The translations under genes and the position numbers were made by a program. DNA of 64,000 bases from Mangifera indica (Eukaryota > Streptophyta > Magnoliopsida > Sapindales > Anacardiaceae), in assembly GCF_011075055.1 (NCBI RefSeq), contig NW_025401145.1:1-64000 (forward strand), read 5' to 3'. The notes beneath the pieces are model-generated. The model did not search any database and was not told where the DNA came from. It saw only the letters and a program-made list of their open reading frames with translations. Of the stretch, positions 1 through 10,961 are shown one piece after another (position 1 is the first letter of the stretch; each line of letters starts with the position of its first letter).

Positions 1-1764
1 CAGAACATGAAATGAATCACACTTTATAAGTAACACTGCCAGTAAAGAACAATTTTTTAAAGCACAAAAATAATGGAAGAGGCAAATGAAGATAACCCAG
101 AAGTGAAAAGAGACGGAGAAACCAAAGGGTGTCTGTGGATTTGAATTTGATCGTGAGTTACCTTTTCAACAAGATCAAAGAGGCCGCCGCGGACGAGAAA
201 CTGCCAAAACCCGCGTCTGCTGTTATCTTCTGGATAAGGAAAGTGCAGTTAGCAAATACTGACCGTCAGATTAGTAAGAGTCAATAAGGTTTAAGAGATT
301 AACGGCCAACGAATTGTTTATGGACTGGAAATTAAGTCTACAGAAGACTTGTTGTTACCAATTTTCTATCTAATTTTGTTTTATTATATTGAAGTGAAGT
401 CACATTTTCAGTATTTTTATCAAGGACATTTAACTATATCAAAGTTTAATCTCTTTGATTACTTAATGTTTCAAACTTTATCGTGTGTTCTTTCTTGAAT
501 AATCAAAAGTGAATTCAAGTTAAATTAAATTCAAAAAAGATTAATTCATAATACAAATAATAATATCAAAGTAAAAAAATGATCATCAAAAGAGAAGAAA
601 AACCATGAAAGAAGAAAATGAAACAACTAAAAAAATAGTTCCAATTTAGAATCACAAATACCCTGAAAGCTTATAAAATAATTATAAGAGCATAATAGAG
701 AAGAAACAAGTAATTGGGGTCACCAATGACTGTCATCCACATCCTTTTGTTTAATTTAATGAGCCTCTTTTCTTGCCACAATTTGTCCTCCTCCAAGTGG
801 AAGTTGCATCGAAGGTATTGCACGTATATATTGAACAAAATTTCAAATTTTAACCAGAGTAAAATGGCCCTCCTTTGACCCCCTATCCTCTATTAATCCC
901 CTCCCCTCTACTAGACTAATATTATAGTAATAATACTGATAAATTCAATTAATATTTCATAAATTACACTTTGAAATACGTATAAAACAAAAAAAAAACG
1001 AGACAAAGATTGTTTTTATCTCTATTCTCATCTTCAACCATGTCAAAAAATTCTTTTCTTACATAAGATGAGATAAGAAGAGGACCAAATTTTTATGGTC
1101 AAATGACTATCCCATCTTTCCCCTGACCTGGCCAACATTCTTAGAAATATTAATGTTTAAAAATATTTTACACAAAACTAATTACCCTCCAATCTAAGCT
1201 CGACAAACAATTAATTAATAATAAAGACAATCTAAATATAGCCTCAAAAACTCCCTCCTAATCTCAAGGTCCAGGCATCATCACCACCACCAAATTTTTT
1301 ATTTAATTTATTAATAAAATATGAATTATTTAAAATTAATTAATATATGACATTATTATTTTATTAATTAAATTTGAAATAATTAAAAATTAGAAAAGGG
1401 AAATTAGATCAGAGGGTCCATCGATGAGAAATAACCGAAAAAAATTAACAATTTTATTTTATTTTTTCTCGTCTTCCCTCATGGATTAATTGATTTGGAG
1501 AGAAAAAGGAAGAGAAAATCAAGAAAACCCAGAAGGCTAACTGGGTGAGTCATTCATTAATTGATTGAAAGAGATTCAATTTTGAGTGTAAAGTTTGAAT
1601 TTTTATTGCAATTATTAATATTATTATTGGCGAGAGAGAGTGGCGGAGAGGCGGAGTTGTGGAGTTGTGGAGTTGTTTGTTTAAAAACTCAATGCGGTCT
1701 TTGAGAAAAAGACCAAATTTGAGGGAGACCTAGAAGGCGACTTTCGGGGAAAGATCAAGATCTG
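1..1764. other. Upstream intergenic region and GAUT promoter; possible exon fragment near the left edge
   Basis: Mostly AT-rich DNA with no long reading frame. A short GC-rich patch near 165-235 stands out from its surroundings. On the minus strand it is preceded by an acceptor-like TTATCCAG and followed by GTAACT, so it could be an exon of a gene lying mostly to the left of the window. I cannot identify a protein from it. From about 1620 the sequence becomes G- and GA-rich, which looks like the start of the 5' leader of the downstream galacturonosyltransferase gene. Confidence 0.35.
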
Positions 1765-1932
1765 ATGGTGGGTTGTGTGAGTCTGAGTTATTGTTGTTGG
1801 TGTCGAGGTTATTTGGATTGCTTAAATTGTGTTAGAGAAGAGGCTGTTGGTGGTTGTTGTTGTGGTGGTGGTGGCGGTGTGGTGGTGAGGCTGCATAGAC
1901 AAGGATGCAGCTTCACTTTTCGCCTAGCATGA
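1765..1932 (+). CDS. Upstream ORF overlapping the GAUT start codon
   Basis: An ATG at 1765 opens a 55-codon frame that is Cys- and Gly-rich because of GGT/TGT repeats. It ends with TGA at 1930-1932. It lies in a different frame from the galacturonosyltransferase and overlaps its first 28 nucleotides. Its ATG context is moderate (G at +4, pyrimidine at -3). If the leader includes this ATG, ribosomes translating the uORF would pass the main start, so main translation would depend on leaky scanning. Transcription start is not known from the sequence, so this is inference. Confidence 0.4.
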   Translation: MVGCVSLSYCCWCRGYLDCLNCVREEAVGGCCCGGGGGVVVRLHRQGCSFTFRLA

Positions 1933-4900
1933 GAAGCATCACAATATTATCAAGTAGCAGTAACGGTGTTAATGGCAATGGAGGAGGTTTCATTGACTTT
2001 ATGAAGATCAAGGTCGCATCTCGTCACATCTCATATAGGACCCTTTTTCATGCAATTCTTATTCTTGCTTTCTTGTTGCCCTTTGTCTTCATTCTTACCG
2101 CTCTTGTTACTTTAGAAGGTGTCAACAAGTGCTCCTCTTTTGGTATGTTTCTTTGATCTTGATTCATTTCATTTTATTTATGGGTTTGATTCCATTTTTT
2201 TATTGCATTGATTAGTTCGTTTTAAAAGATTTGAAATTTGGGATTTTTAATAATTGATTAGACCTAATGGATTGATGTTAATGGTTGGATTTTTTATGGA
2301 GTTTGATTTCATTATAGGATCTGAGTTTTGGATTGATTTCTTTAGTAAATTCTGAATCTAAGTTAATGTAATCCACATTTGATATGGAGAGGAAATGATT
2401 TTGAAACCAACTTATTGGCCTTCTAGTGTGAATTCATATTGTCTAGTGGTTGCCAGTGCTAGAATCAGTAGAATTATGGGGTTATGGCTCAATCTAAGTG
2501 TTTGCATTGTCAATGTTATAATTAATTTAATTGATTTCAAATAAGTTGAGTCAACCCTTTGTTCGTTTAGATTATAATTGACATTAGAGATTGATTGGAG
2601 ACCTACCACAAGCACTGTTTGAAATTCGTTTATCGATTGTATCTTTTGATTAATTTTTTTTGGAAGATACCCTCCCCAATTGATGGGTTTAAATTTTACT
2701 TGTATTATTTTTTCTTGTTCAACATTCAAATAGTGTCAGCTGTAACTGTAATTTCCAGGTATTACAAATTGTGAAATCGTTACTTCTGTATGTAGTAACT
2801 AGATGTTTGCTTTTACTAAAATAGATTGCGATCTGGGGTAGTATTTATAGTGCTTTTAGTTATTTGTTCTTGACCTGTTTGTGATTCTTTGTCTGTGCTT
2901 TTCTTCTCTGCTTCAGATTGTTTGGGCAGACGGTTAGGACCAAGGTTTCTCGGTCGGGTTGATGATTCAGAGGTAAGTCTCTCCCTCTGTCTCTCTGTCT
3001 CTATCTTTTTCTCAAATTACATTTAACATGTTCTTTTGATCCTTCATTTTTGGTTTGTTGTCAATTTTTATGTTTTTTAATGAAGTTGGTTACACTTTGT
3101 GCTGGTGATGATGTAACAGAAATTGGTTAATGAGTTCTACAAGATCCTTAATCAAGTTAACGCCGAGGAAATCCCAAATGATGTAAAGCTTCCAGATTCT
3201 TTTAGTCAACTTGTTTCTGACATGAAGACCAGTCAGTATGATGCTAGGACATTTGCTATCATGTTGAGAGCAATGGTATGTTGAAGATCTAGTTTTGTTT
3301 TTGTCTACTGTCTAATTTTTTTCTTTTGCTTTTTTTTTTTTAAATTTTGTGGAGAGGAATGGGGTGAAGAAAACTAAGGCTTCAAGAAATAATCTCATCT
3401 ACACTTTTTCCTTCTTCATTCAAAGCTTTGTAACAAGACCAAATGAGGTTCTAATCCCTGGTCTTAGGAGGGTTAGTGAGAATTAAATTTTTGATAGTTT
3501 AGATTTTTGTCAGTATTCATAAACTTTAGGAAAATTCAGGGAAAAAAAAGGTGTTTTGGAGAAGAAAGAAGGATGAAGCTACTACTTGCCCCCTACGTTA
3601 ATGCGCTGGATTCTGATAACCAGTGTCAATTTTGTAGAAATTTAATTGGTTATCTAAATTAAGTTATGAATTTACTATTGAAAAGAAAGCTCCCTGCATT
3701 TTCATTTAGTCAAATAAACATTGCAAGCATTTGGGCCACAGAATATTAATGTACTGGTAAATATGCTCTGTTGATGTCTACTTTAGTTAATACGGTTACC
3801 ACAGTTTCTCTCTCTGTAAATTTGATGCCTACTCTTGTCGATCCTCCTTCAATGTACTATCACATCTCCATAGTGTTAGAACTATGTGCTTATGATATGA
3901 AATTTGTGGTTCAAATGAAGACATGATGCAGGTAATGTTTATACTTTGTTTAAATCGTTTTGAGGATACTCAGATCTTATGAACACAACTTAGTATATAT
4001 AGTTTGATGCCAATGTCAGAGAGAATGAAAGAGGGTTTCTTTTATTAATGGCTGGGGGATTACTTCATTTCATTTTTGATACCCTGGTTATCTTGCTTGG
4101 ATAAGGATACATGTCTTGATTATTAAGACTGCATTTTCCAGTGTCCAGTGTCCAGAGTATGTGATATTGGGATTTAAGTTAGATGAGAAACTTAAGGCTT
4201 CTATGAACTCCACTGCTTGCTCATCTGTTTGAGAGATTAACAGTTAAGCAATTTAATTGTTTCTGGACAGTACAGTTCTTAAAAAGCATGCAGCAATTAG
4301 AGGAGTGTTGTTATGGCAATCAGACCTGCTGTTTGATCAATCTGTGACCTAATTTCCTGATATTTCTCTTTAGGATTTAAGCTTTGAAAGCCAGAAGGGA
4401 CAACATATGTTGTCTCATATTGCCTGTTTCATTGGTAAACCAAGACTTCCACTGTGCATACCCCTCTCCAGTGACCTACATAAGAAAAAAATGTCCAAGT
4501 TTCTTGGACTATGATGGTGTGTTATTTTAATAAATGGGGAAAATAGGGATGTTGTATCATTAACTGGAAGTAGGAAATCAGAATTATCTCTACAATATTT
4601 TCACCTTGAATTTCTTAACCTTCATGTGTGTTGTGACGAATGAGGATGTCTTTAAACTATTAACTTTTTTGGTATGTCCTCATTTATTTTAGCCTTACCA
4701 GTTATGTTGTGTGCTTTGCTATTATTTTATCAAGAAAGAGACTGATAAATAAATAATTAAAGTTGTAGTCATATAATGTCTGTATGCTTATCTTTATTGT
4801 GAATATGATTTTAGTTAGAACAAATTTACCGCACTGGTTTAGACTGATATTATTGTTTATGCACAGATGGAGAAATTTGAAAGAGAAATCAGGGAATCTA

Positions 4901-6809
4901 AATTTGCAGAACTGATGAACAAGCACTTTGCTGCAAGTTCTATTCCTAAAGGCATCCACTGCCTTTCTCTGCGTTTGACTGATGAATATTCCTCTAATGC
5001 TCATGCACGCAAACAATTGCCTCCCCCGGAGCTCCTTCCTTTGCTTTCTGACAACTCTTACCACCACTTCGTCCTGTCAACTGATAATATTTTGGCTGCT
5101 TCAGTTGTTGTTGCTTCTGCAGTGCAGTCATCTCTAAAACCTGAAAAGATAGTGTTCCACATAATCACAGACAAGAAAACTTATGCGGGTATGCACTCTT
5201 GGTTTGCACTAAACCCTGTCTCCCCTGCTATTGTTGAAGTGCGAGGTGTTCACCAGTTTGATTGGTTAACAAGAGAGAATGTTCCAGTTCTTGAGGCTGT
5301 TGAGAACCATTATGGAATCAGGAATTACTACCATGGGAATCACATTGCTGGAGCCAATCTCAGTGATACCACTCCTCGACATTTTGCTTCAAAATTACAG
5401 GCTAGAAGCCCAAAGTACATATCTATACTGAACCATCTCCGCATATATTTACCAGAGGTAAGTAGATGCAATATTAGCTGTTTCTTGTCTCTTATGTGGA
5501 TACAAAAATCTTCTCCTGTCTTTCATACTCATAAAATTCTTTAAAAGTATACCAAAATTTGACATGACAGTGAGTAGGATAATTAGGGAGATTATCGGAA
5601 AAGAATATTACAATCTCTATTGCTTTTGAATTTGTTAAAACATCTAATATTTTCTATATTTGCTTATTTAGGTGGGACTTTGTAATTTAATCAAGTAACC
5701 AGAAAAAGGATTGTTTGCTGTCCGTACAATTTGTGCACATAATTTGTAGCATTGAGAGTGAATGGTTTATGGTTTTGTTTGCCAATTGTTTGTATTTAAC
5801 AGCTCTTTCCACACCTCGACAAAGTGGTCTTTGTAGATGATGATATTGTAATCCAGCGTGATTTGTCTCCTCTTTGGGAAATTGATCTTAAGGGCAAGGT
5901 TAATGGAGCTGTGGAAACTTGTAGAGGCGAAGATGAGTGGGTAATGTCTAAGCGCTTTAGAAACTACTTCAATTTTTCACATCCCCTTGTAGCAAAGAAT
6001 TTGGACCCTGAGGAATGTGCGTGGGCTTATGGGATGAATATCTTTGATCTTCGTGCATGGAGGAAAACGAATATAAGAGAAACTTACCATTTCTGGCTGA
6101 AAGAGGTAAAGTTTTGATTACTTTATTTCTCGCTATAATTATTTCCTTTACCTTAACCTCCCTCCTTATTTGTGTTTTAAGCCATAATGAGGATTGTGGA
6201 ATGGCTGAGTGAGTTATTTAAGGAAATAGAATTCAATATTCATATCTGCTAGAGCATCCATGCCAAATTTTTTCTACTACAACTAAATCTCGTCATGGTC
6301 ATTTATTCATTTATATCTGTTAGCATTGTCTATTTGTAGGATGTTAAATTGTTTACTGAAATTTGAAATTTCAGTTATAGAAGTTTTGGACTAATATTAG
6401 GACTTACTTTTAATGAGCAAAGAATTGTAAACGTGTTTTCTAATTTCTTTCTCTTCTTTTTGATTGTATCATTAGCATATGCTTTGTCACAATTTTATTC
6501 TTATTGTGGGGTTTTTTATACTAGAACCTGAAATCAAATCTGACAATGTGGAAGCTTGGAACCCTACCACCTGCTTTGATTGCATTTAAAGGTCATGTTC
6601 ACCCGATTGACCCATCATGGCACATGCTTGGCTTGGGCTATCAGAATAAGACCAATATCGAAAGTGTGAAGAAGGCTGCAGTTATCCACTACAATGGCCA
6701 GTCAAAACCATGGCTACAGATTGGCTTTGAGCATCTCCGCCCATTTTGGAGCAAGTATGTCAACTACTCCAATGATTTTGTGAGGAACTGCCACATCTTG
6801 GAGACGTAA
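1905..6809 (+). CDS. GAUT14: Galacturonosyltransferase, GAUT13/14 type (GT8)
   Basis: Predicted Golgi type II membrane glycosyltransferase of family GT8. GAUTs transfer galacturonic acid from UDP-GalA in pectin synthesis; this is family knowledge. Six coding exons: 1905-2142, 2917-2972, 3120-3275, 4867-5457, 5803-6105 and 6525-6809. All have GT-AG borders, and together they give 542 residues, close to the Arabidopsis GAUT13/14 length as I recall it. A hydrophobic signal anchor lies at about residues 47-68. The DDD metal/nucleotide-sugar motif (DXD type) is at 359-361, and HYNGQSKPW near 503-511 is the conserved C-terminal GT8 block. The ATG at 1905 gives the MQLH-type N terminus typical of GAUT13/14. 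GAUT13 and GAUT14 cannot be separated by sequence alone; the neighbours (MUB, EDL1, CNGC2) favour the GAUT14 locus. No break is seen. Confidence 0.95.
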
Positions 6810-8191
6810 CCAATCAACTAGTGGAGCTAGGAACAAGAGATAGAAGGGGAAAAGACATTACTGATATGGGTTTAAATACATTTTTTTGTCTCATTCTTTC
6901 AAGGTTATAAATGAGAAGTCAGGTTGAAAAAATTGGCTGAAAGTGGCAATACCTTCCAGGTTCAGATATTGCAGTCACCCCATACTATTGCAGGACTGGA
7001 CGTGCGTCGCTAGACGGATATTGAGTTTCATTCTTTGATTCTGTATTATACAAATCCGTGGTTAATTCTTTGCTTGGGAAAAAGGATACTGTTACCGGTA
7101 TTCCTGCTAGGGATCTTGCTTGGTTACTTGGCCCATAATTTGGAATAAAACTGAAATACACAATACACTGCTTATGTTGATGTCTTCATATTGATTGATC
7201 GATGACGGGATGAGGAACGCTAGGAAAGGTTTTCGGTTATGCTCCCCCATGAAGTCCATAAACATTTTTTCTCCCTTTATTATTTTTACTATTTTTTTGG
7301 TTACTGGTGCTGTATTTTTTGTTAGTACCTCCCATTTGATTTTTGGTATCATGGTGAATTCTAGGAGTAGGTCATGGAAGATTGCTTTGTTTCAGGTCCC
7401 ATTCAATTGGGGAACTGTTATTAGGTTACATTACATACTGGTATTTGTTATGTACTATTCCTGATACACATTTCAAATGTGCAGATAATTCATTTTCTTC
7501 AAAACATTTTTTTCGTCCTCCTCCACCATTGGCCATTCTGTAACTTACTTTGTTTATGTCTTGGGAATAGAATCTCTAAGAAAATTTATTAGCAAGATGG
7601 TATAAAGAAAGATTCCTCTTTTTCTTGGAATTTGCTTAGTTGATGATAACAAGAAATCCATTTAGAATTTAGCACCTTTTTTTTCTTTTTAATTTTTGGC
7701 ATCCATATTAGATTGAAATTCTGATTTTCAAGGCAAAGAGGTTTCATTCTTGACATATTCCTAATGTTCTGAACCCACATTTGATCGGACCTCTTTGGCA
7801 ATTTGCTTCTCTAATAACAAAAATATGATTCACCTCTTCTTGTCAATAAAATGATTGAATGATTAAGACAGGTTTAGGGGTATTTAGTTGCAATTATGTA
7901 AGCTACAATTGATTCTTTCAAAGCACAAGATGGAAGAAATATGTTCATTGTATTTGCTTGAAATTAAAGAGCTCGAGCCAAAGAAATTGTACTTGGTTTT
8001 TGTCACTTCGGGGTTTGTTAACATTCATGATGATAGTGTAATACAAAATTTAGTACCGGTATTAGTATTTATATTCATTATTAGTGCATGAAATATATAT
8101 ATTCATTAAAGATAGCATAAATCCCTAATAGAATTCAAACCAATTTTTAGGATGTAAACTTCATTCAATTTTGAACTTGACCACTTTATAA
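6810..8191. other. GAUT 3' UTR and intergenic DNA
   Basis: Directly after the stop codon comes the probable 3' UTR. The rest is AT-rich with only short chance frames, such as one at 7195-7464 that has no recognisable protein. I see no gene or RNA gene here. Confidence 0.6.
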
Positions 8192-9250
8192 TACTAACAA
8201 GGCCAAACGACTATTTCTCATCTAAAGTTTGATGTGAACCTAACTTTTTATCCATTAATTATTGAAAATTTAAATATTTATTCGTTTATTAAATTTTATT
8301 GTTACTCTTAGAGGTAAAATCGCTATTTAAAGATTTTATTTAAAGAAAAAAATTTATCTCTTTTTTTCTATTTTAGTTTTGAAAATTCGCAATTTTCCCT
8401 TACCCTAATATTTTTCAAGTTTAAAAACTAACTTTTTCCCCCTCAAGTCTAAGTTTGCAAACTCCATATTTTTTTTATTCACAATTGCCCCCCTAATTTT
8501 ATGAAAAATCTCAGTTTCAATCCACTTTAGATTTAGTTTCTAGATTACTATTGACGACCTTTTCTCTCTGTCTCTGGTGTCTCTTGTACCAAGTCTAAGA
8601 TATCAGTGTCCATCTCCCTCCCATTTCTCTTTCAATCGATGTCTTTGTCAAAATCGAAGACTTCATCTTTATTGTCAAGGAAATGCATTGATGAAGGATC
8701 AAGAGCCAACGAAGAAACGTGAGCAACGTGCAATGCCAATGATGGCCGAAAGTTGCACTATGACAGAGAGACCTATTGCATCGCAATCTCATTGAAGGAA
8801 AGAGACTCAATCAGAGAGAGAGGCTTGACTTACATCGAGAGGAAGGGAGGCATGGTCTCGAGCAGAGGAGTCGGTTGGAGAAGGTCGCTAGAATGTGTAA
8901 AAAGTTGAAAATAAAAAAGAGGTTGAAATTGAGATTTTTCAGAAAGTTGTAGAGGCAATTGTGAACGGTAAAAATATGGAGGTTGTGAACCCTAGACTTG
9001 GGAGAAAAAAATCAATTTTTAAACTTGAAAAATATGATGGTAAAAGGAATTATGAGCTTTTAAAACTAAGGTAAAAAAAATGAGATAATTTTTTTCTTTT
9101 TAATAAAATCTTTAAATAACGATTTTACTTTTGACAATAACAATAAAATTTAATAAACGGATAAATATTTAAATTTTTTATAGTTAACAAATGAAAAGTA
9201 AAATTTACATTAAACCTTAGATGAAAAATACTCATCTAACCTATTAACAA
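8192..9250. mobile_element. Fold-back Mutator-like non-autonomous element (copy A)
   Basis: An element of about 1,041 bp (8201-9241) with very long imperfect inverted arms of roughly 350 bp each, starting GGCCAAACGACTATTTCTC on the left. It is flanked by TACTAACAA (8192-8200) and TATTAACAA (9242-9250), a 9-bp target duplication with one mismatch. A 9-bp duplication plus long terminal inverted repeats is the hallmark of Mutator-like elements. The centre (about 8550-8900) carries a less AT-rich segment with no recognisable protein, possibly captured host DNA. No transposase is encoded. Related copies are at 32772-33788, 59349-60218 and 60236-60457. Confidence 0.75.
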
Positions 9251-9642
9251 CATGGGTAAGTCTAGAATATCACTATTTTACAAATTTACATATTTTTATT
9301 ATTTAATTATGAAATTGTATAATTTTAATAGTATTTATAATCGGTGTTTTAAAATTTGAACCAATCAACCAATCTAATTGAGAATTAGTATCAAATCAAT
9401 TTCAAACAATAACTAAAACAACTTTTAATCTATATCAACGTCATATGACTAAAAACATATTAAATCTAATTAAAAGGTCGATCCACACATCAATCCTTTG
9501 ACTCATAAGAAAGTACTTCATCCCATTAAAAAGATTTTTAGATATTTTTATGGGAATTTTCAATTGGTGAGTTATTAACCATGGGAACGGTTGGAACACT
9601 CACAAAGCTATAAGGAGTCGGTATGGTTACTGGGTCACACAT
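9251..9642. other. AT-rich intergenic spacer
   Basis: AT-rich spacer between two transposon relics. No gene or recognisable site is seen. Confidence 0.5.
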
Positions 9643-10029
9643 TAAGGGAGTGTTTGATTTCAGTTTTTTTGTTTGTCAGTAATAAAATATTACAGTAATC
9701 TTCTATTATTAATGTTGACGTGATAAGTAATATAGATGATAATTTGATTACTATCTTCACCTTAAATATTTAAAGGTTACTAAGATAATCTTAATTTTAT
9801 TATAATTATATTATTATTTATTAATTTTTTGAGATAAAAATAAATTTATTTTTTATTAATATGATAAATAATATAAAAAATATTTAAAAATAATTATATT
9901 CAAGGGTATTTAAGTAAAATAATTTATTAGTAATATTTTATTACCTTTAATCAAATATAATAATTATTTATATCTATCAAATTTTATCAAACATAGTAAT
10001 TATTTATACCCAAATCAAACGTCCCATAA
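9643..10029. mobile_element. Tourist-like MITE (PIF/Harbinger type), copy 1
   Basis: The element at 9646-10026 (381 bp) begins GGGAGTGTTTGATTT and ends AAATCAAACGTCCCA. It is flanked on both sides by TAA (9643-9645 and 10027-10029), a 3-bp TWA-type duplication typical of PIF/Harbinger MITEs. The body is AT-rich and non-coding. Its reverse complement matches 19600-20024 over almost the whole length, so this window holds two copies in opposite orientation. It sits about 350 bp upstream of the leader of the ubiquitin-fold gene, in its probable promoter. Confidence 0.75.
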
Positions 10030-10379
10030 AGAGTGATGATTGGTGGGATATGATATGATGAGAGAAGTGAACGGTGACGATTTCAGATGGACACAAGTGA
10101 ATTTGTGTAAGTGAGACACATAATACGAGGTCGTTTGTGAGGTTGGAGACTGGAAGTTAGGAAGAGGGTTTAACAGTCTTAAAAGAAATAAAAGAGTAAA
10201 ATTTGTCCACTTCCATAGCCTCAGGAGATTGGAAGGAGAAGGCAAGAAAAAATGGTAGCATTGACCTTAGATTTAGCAGACTTTGAAAACTCTCAAACTG
10301 CCCCCTCTCAAGCAACTTATTTTATCTCTTCGTTTTATTTTTTCTTTTAATTAATATTATTGAAAAGACATCACCTTTC

Positions 10380-10961
10380 TTTCTTCTTTCTTCTTCTCGT
10401 CTGCTTCCTCAGTTTGATAAAAACAGAGTGACCCAGATCAGTTCCGGAGGCAAGTAAGATAACCCATCAAGGTTTTTGGATTCTTTTCAGTGGTTGCTTT
10501 GGGTTTTTGATTGTTTTGGAGGTGACCCAGTTGAGGATTTTCCTGTTTAAAACCCTGTACTTTTGTGTATTTTTGGTTCTTAATTTCATTTTTCTGGTGG
10601 GATTTATATGGATTATCCTCATTGGGGATAATGATGTTATTTTTTATTGCCTAAAAATCAGAAATTCACGTCTTTATTATAACTATTTTTCCTTTCTTGT
10701 ATTAATTTCCACTTCTAAGATTGTTGATTTTTTTTTTTTTTGTGTGTGATTTATATTCATACTTAAAGAATACTAAAGTGAGAATTTTGATCAATCTGTA
10801 AAATTCAGGACTTGATTCGAGGACTTCTGTGATTACTGATTACTCATAGTGAACCTTGTCGGTATATTTATTGATAAATTCGTTAGGAGAAAGCTTCAGT
10901 GAGGATCCTGGAGTTTTAAGTCTGAGAGATTCTTCTTGCCGTCAATCAGAAGAGGTTTTAG
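10380..10961 (+). promoter_or_regulatory. Probable 5' leader with intron of the MUB gene
   Basis: A CT-rich stretch near 10370-10410 looks like a plant transcription start region. A donor GTAAGA at about 10455 and an acceptor TTCAG at 10808 suggest a 5' UTR intron of roughly 350 bp, T-rich as expected. The remaining leader (10809-10961) contains no ATG that I could find upstream in the coding frame. Inferred from splice-site patterns only. Confidence 0.5.

Noticed and set aside
7195..7464. 89-codon hydrophobic frame downstream of GAUT
   Set aside because: It begins in the probable 3' UTR, is T-rich by composition, and resembles no protein family.
8577..8810. Overlapping frames on both strands inside copy A
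   Set aside because: They lie in the centre of a fold-back transposon, match no family I know, and occur on both strands of the same segment.
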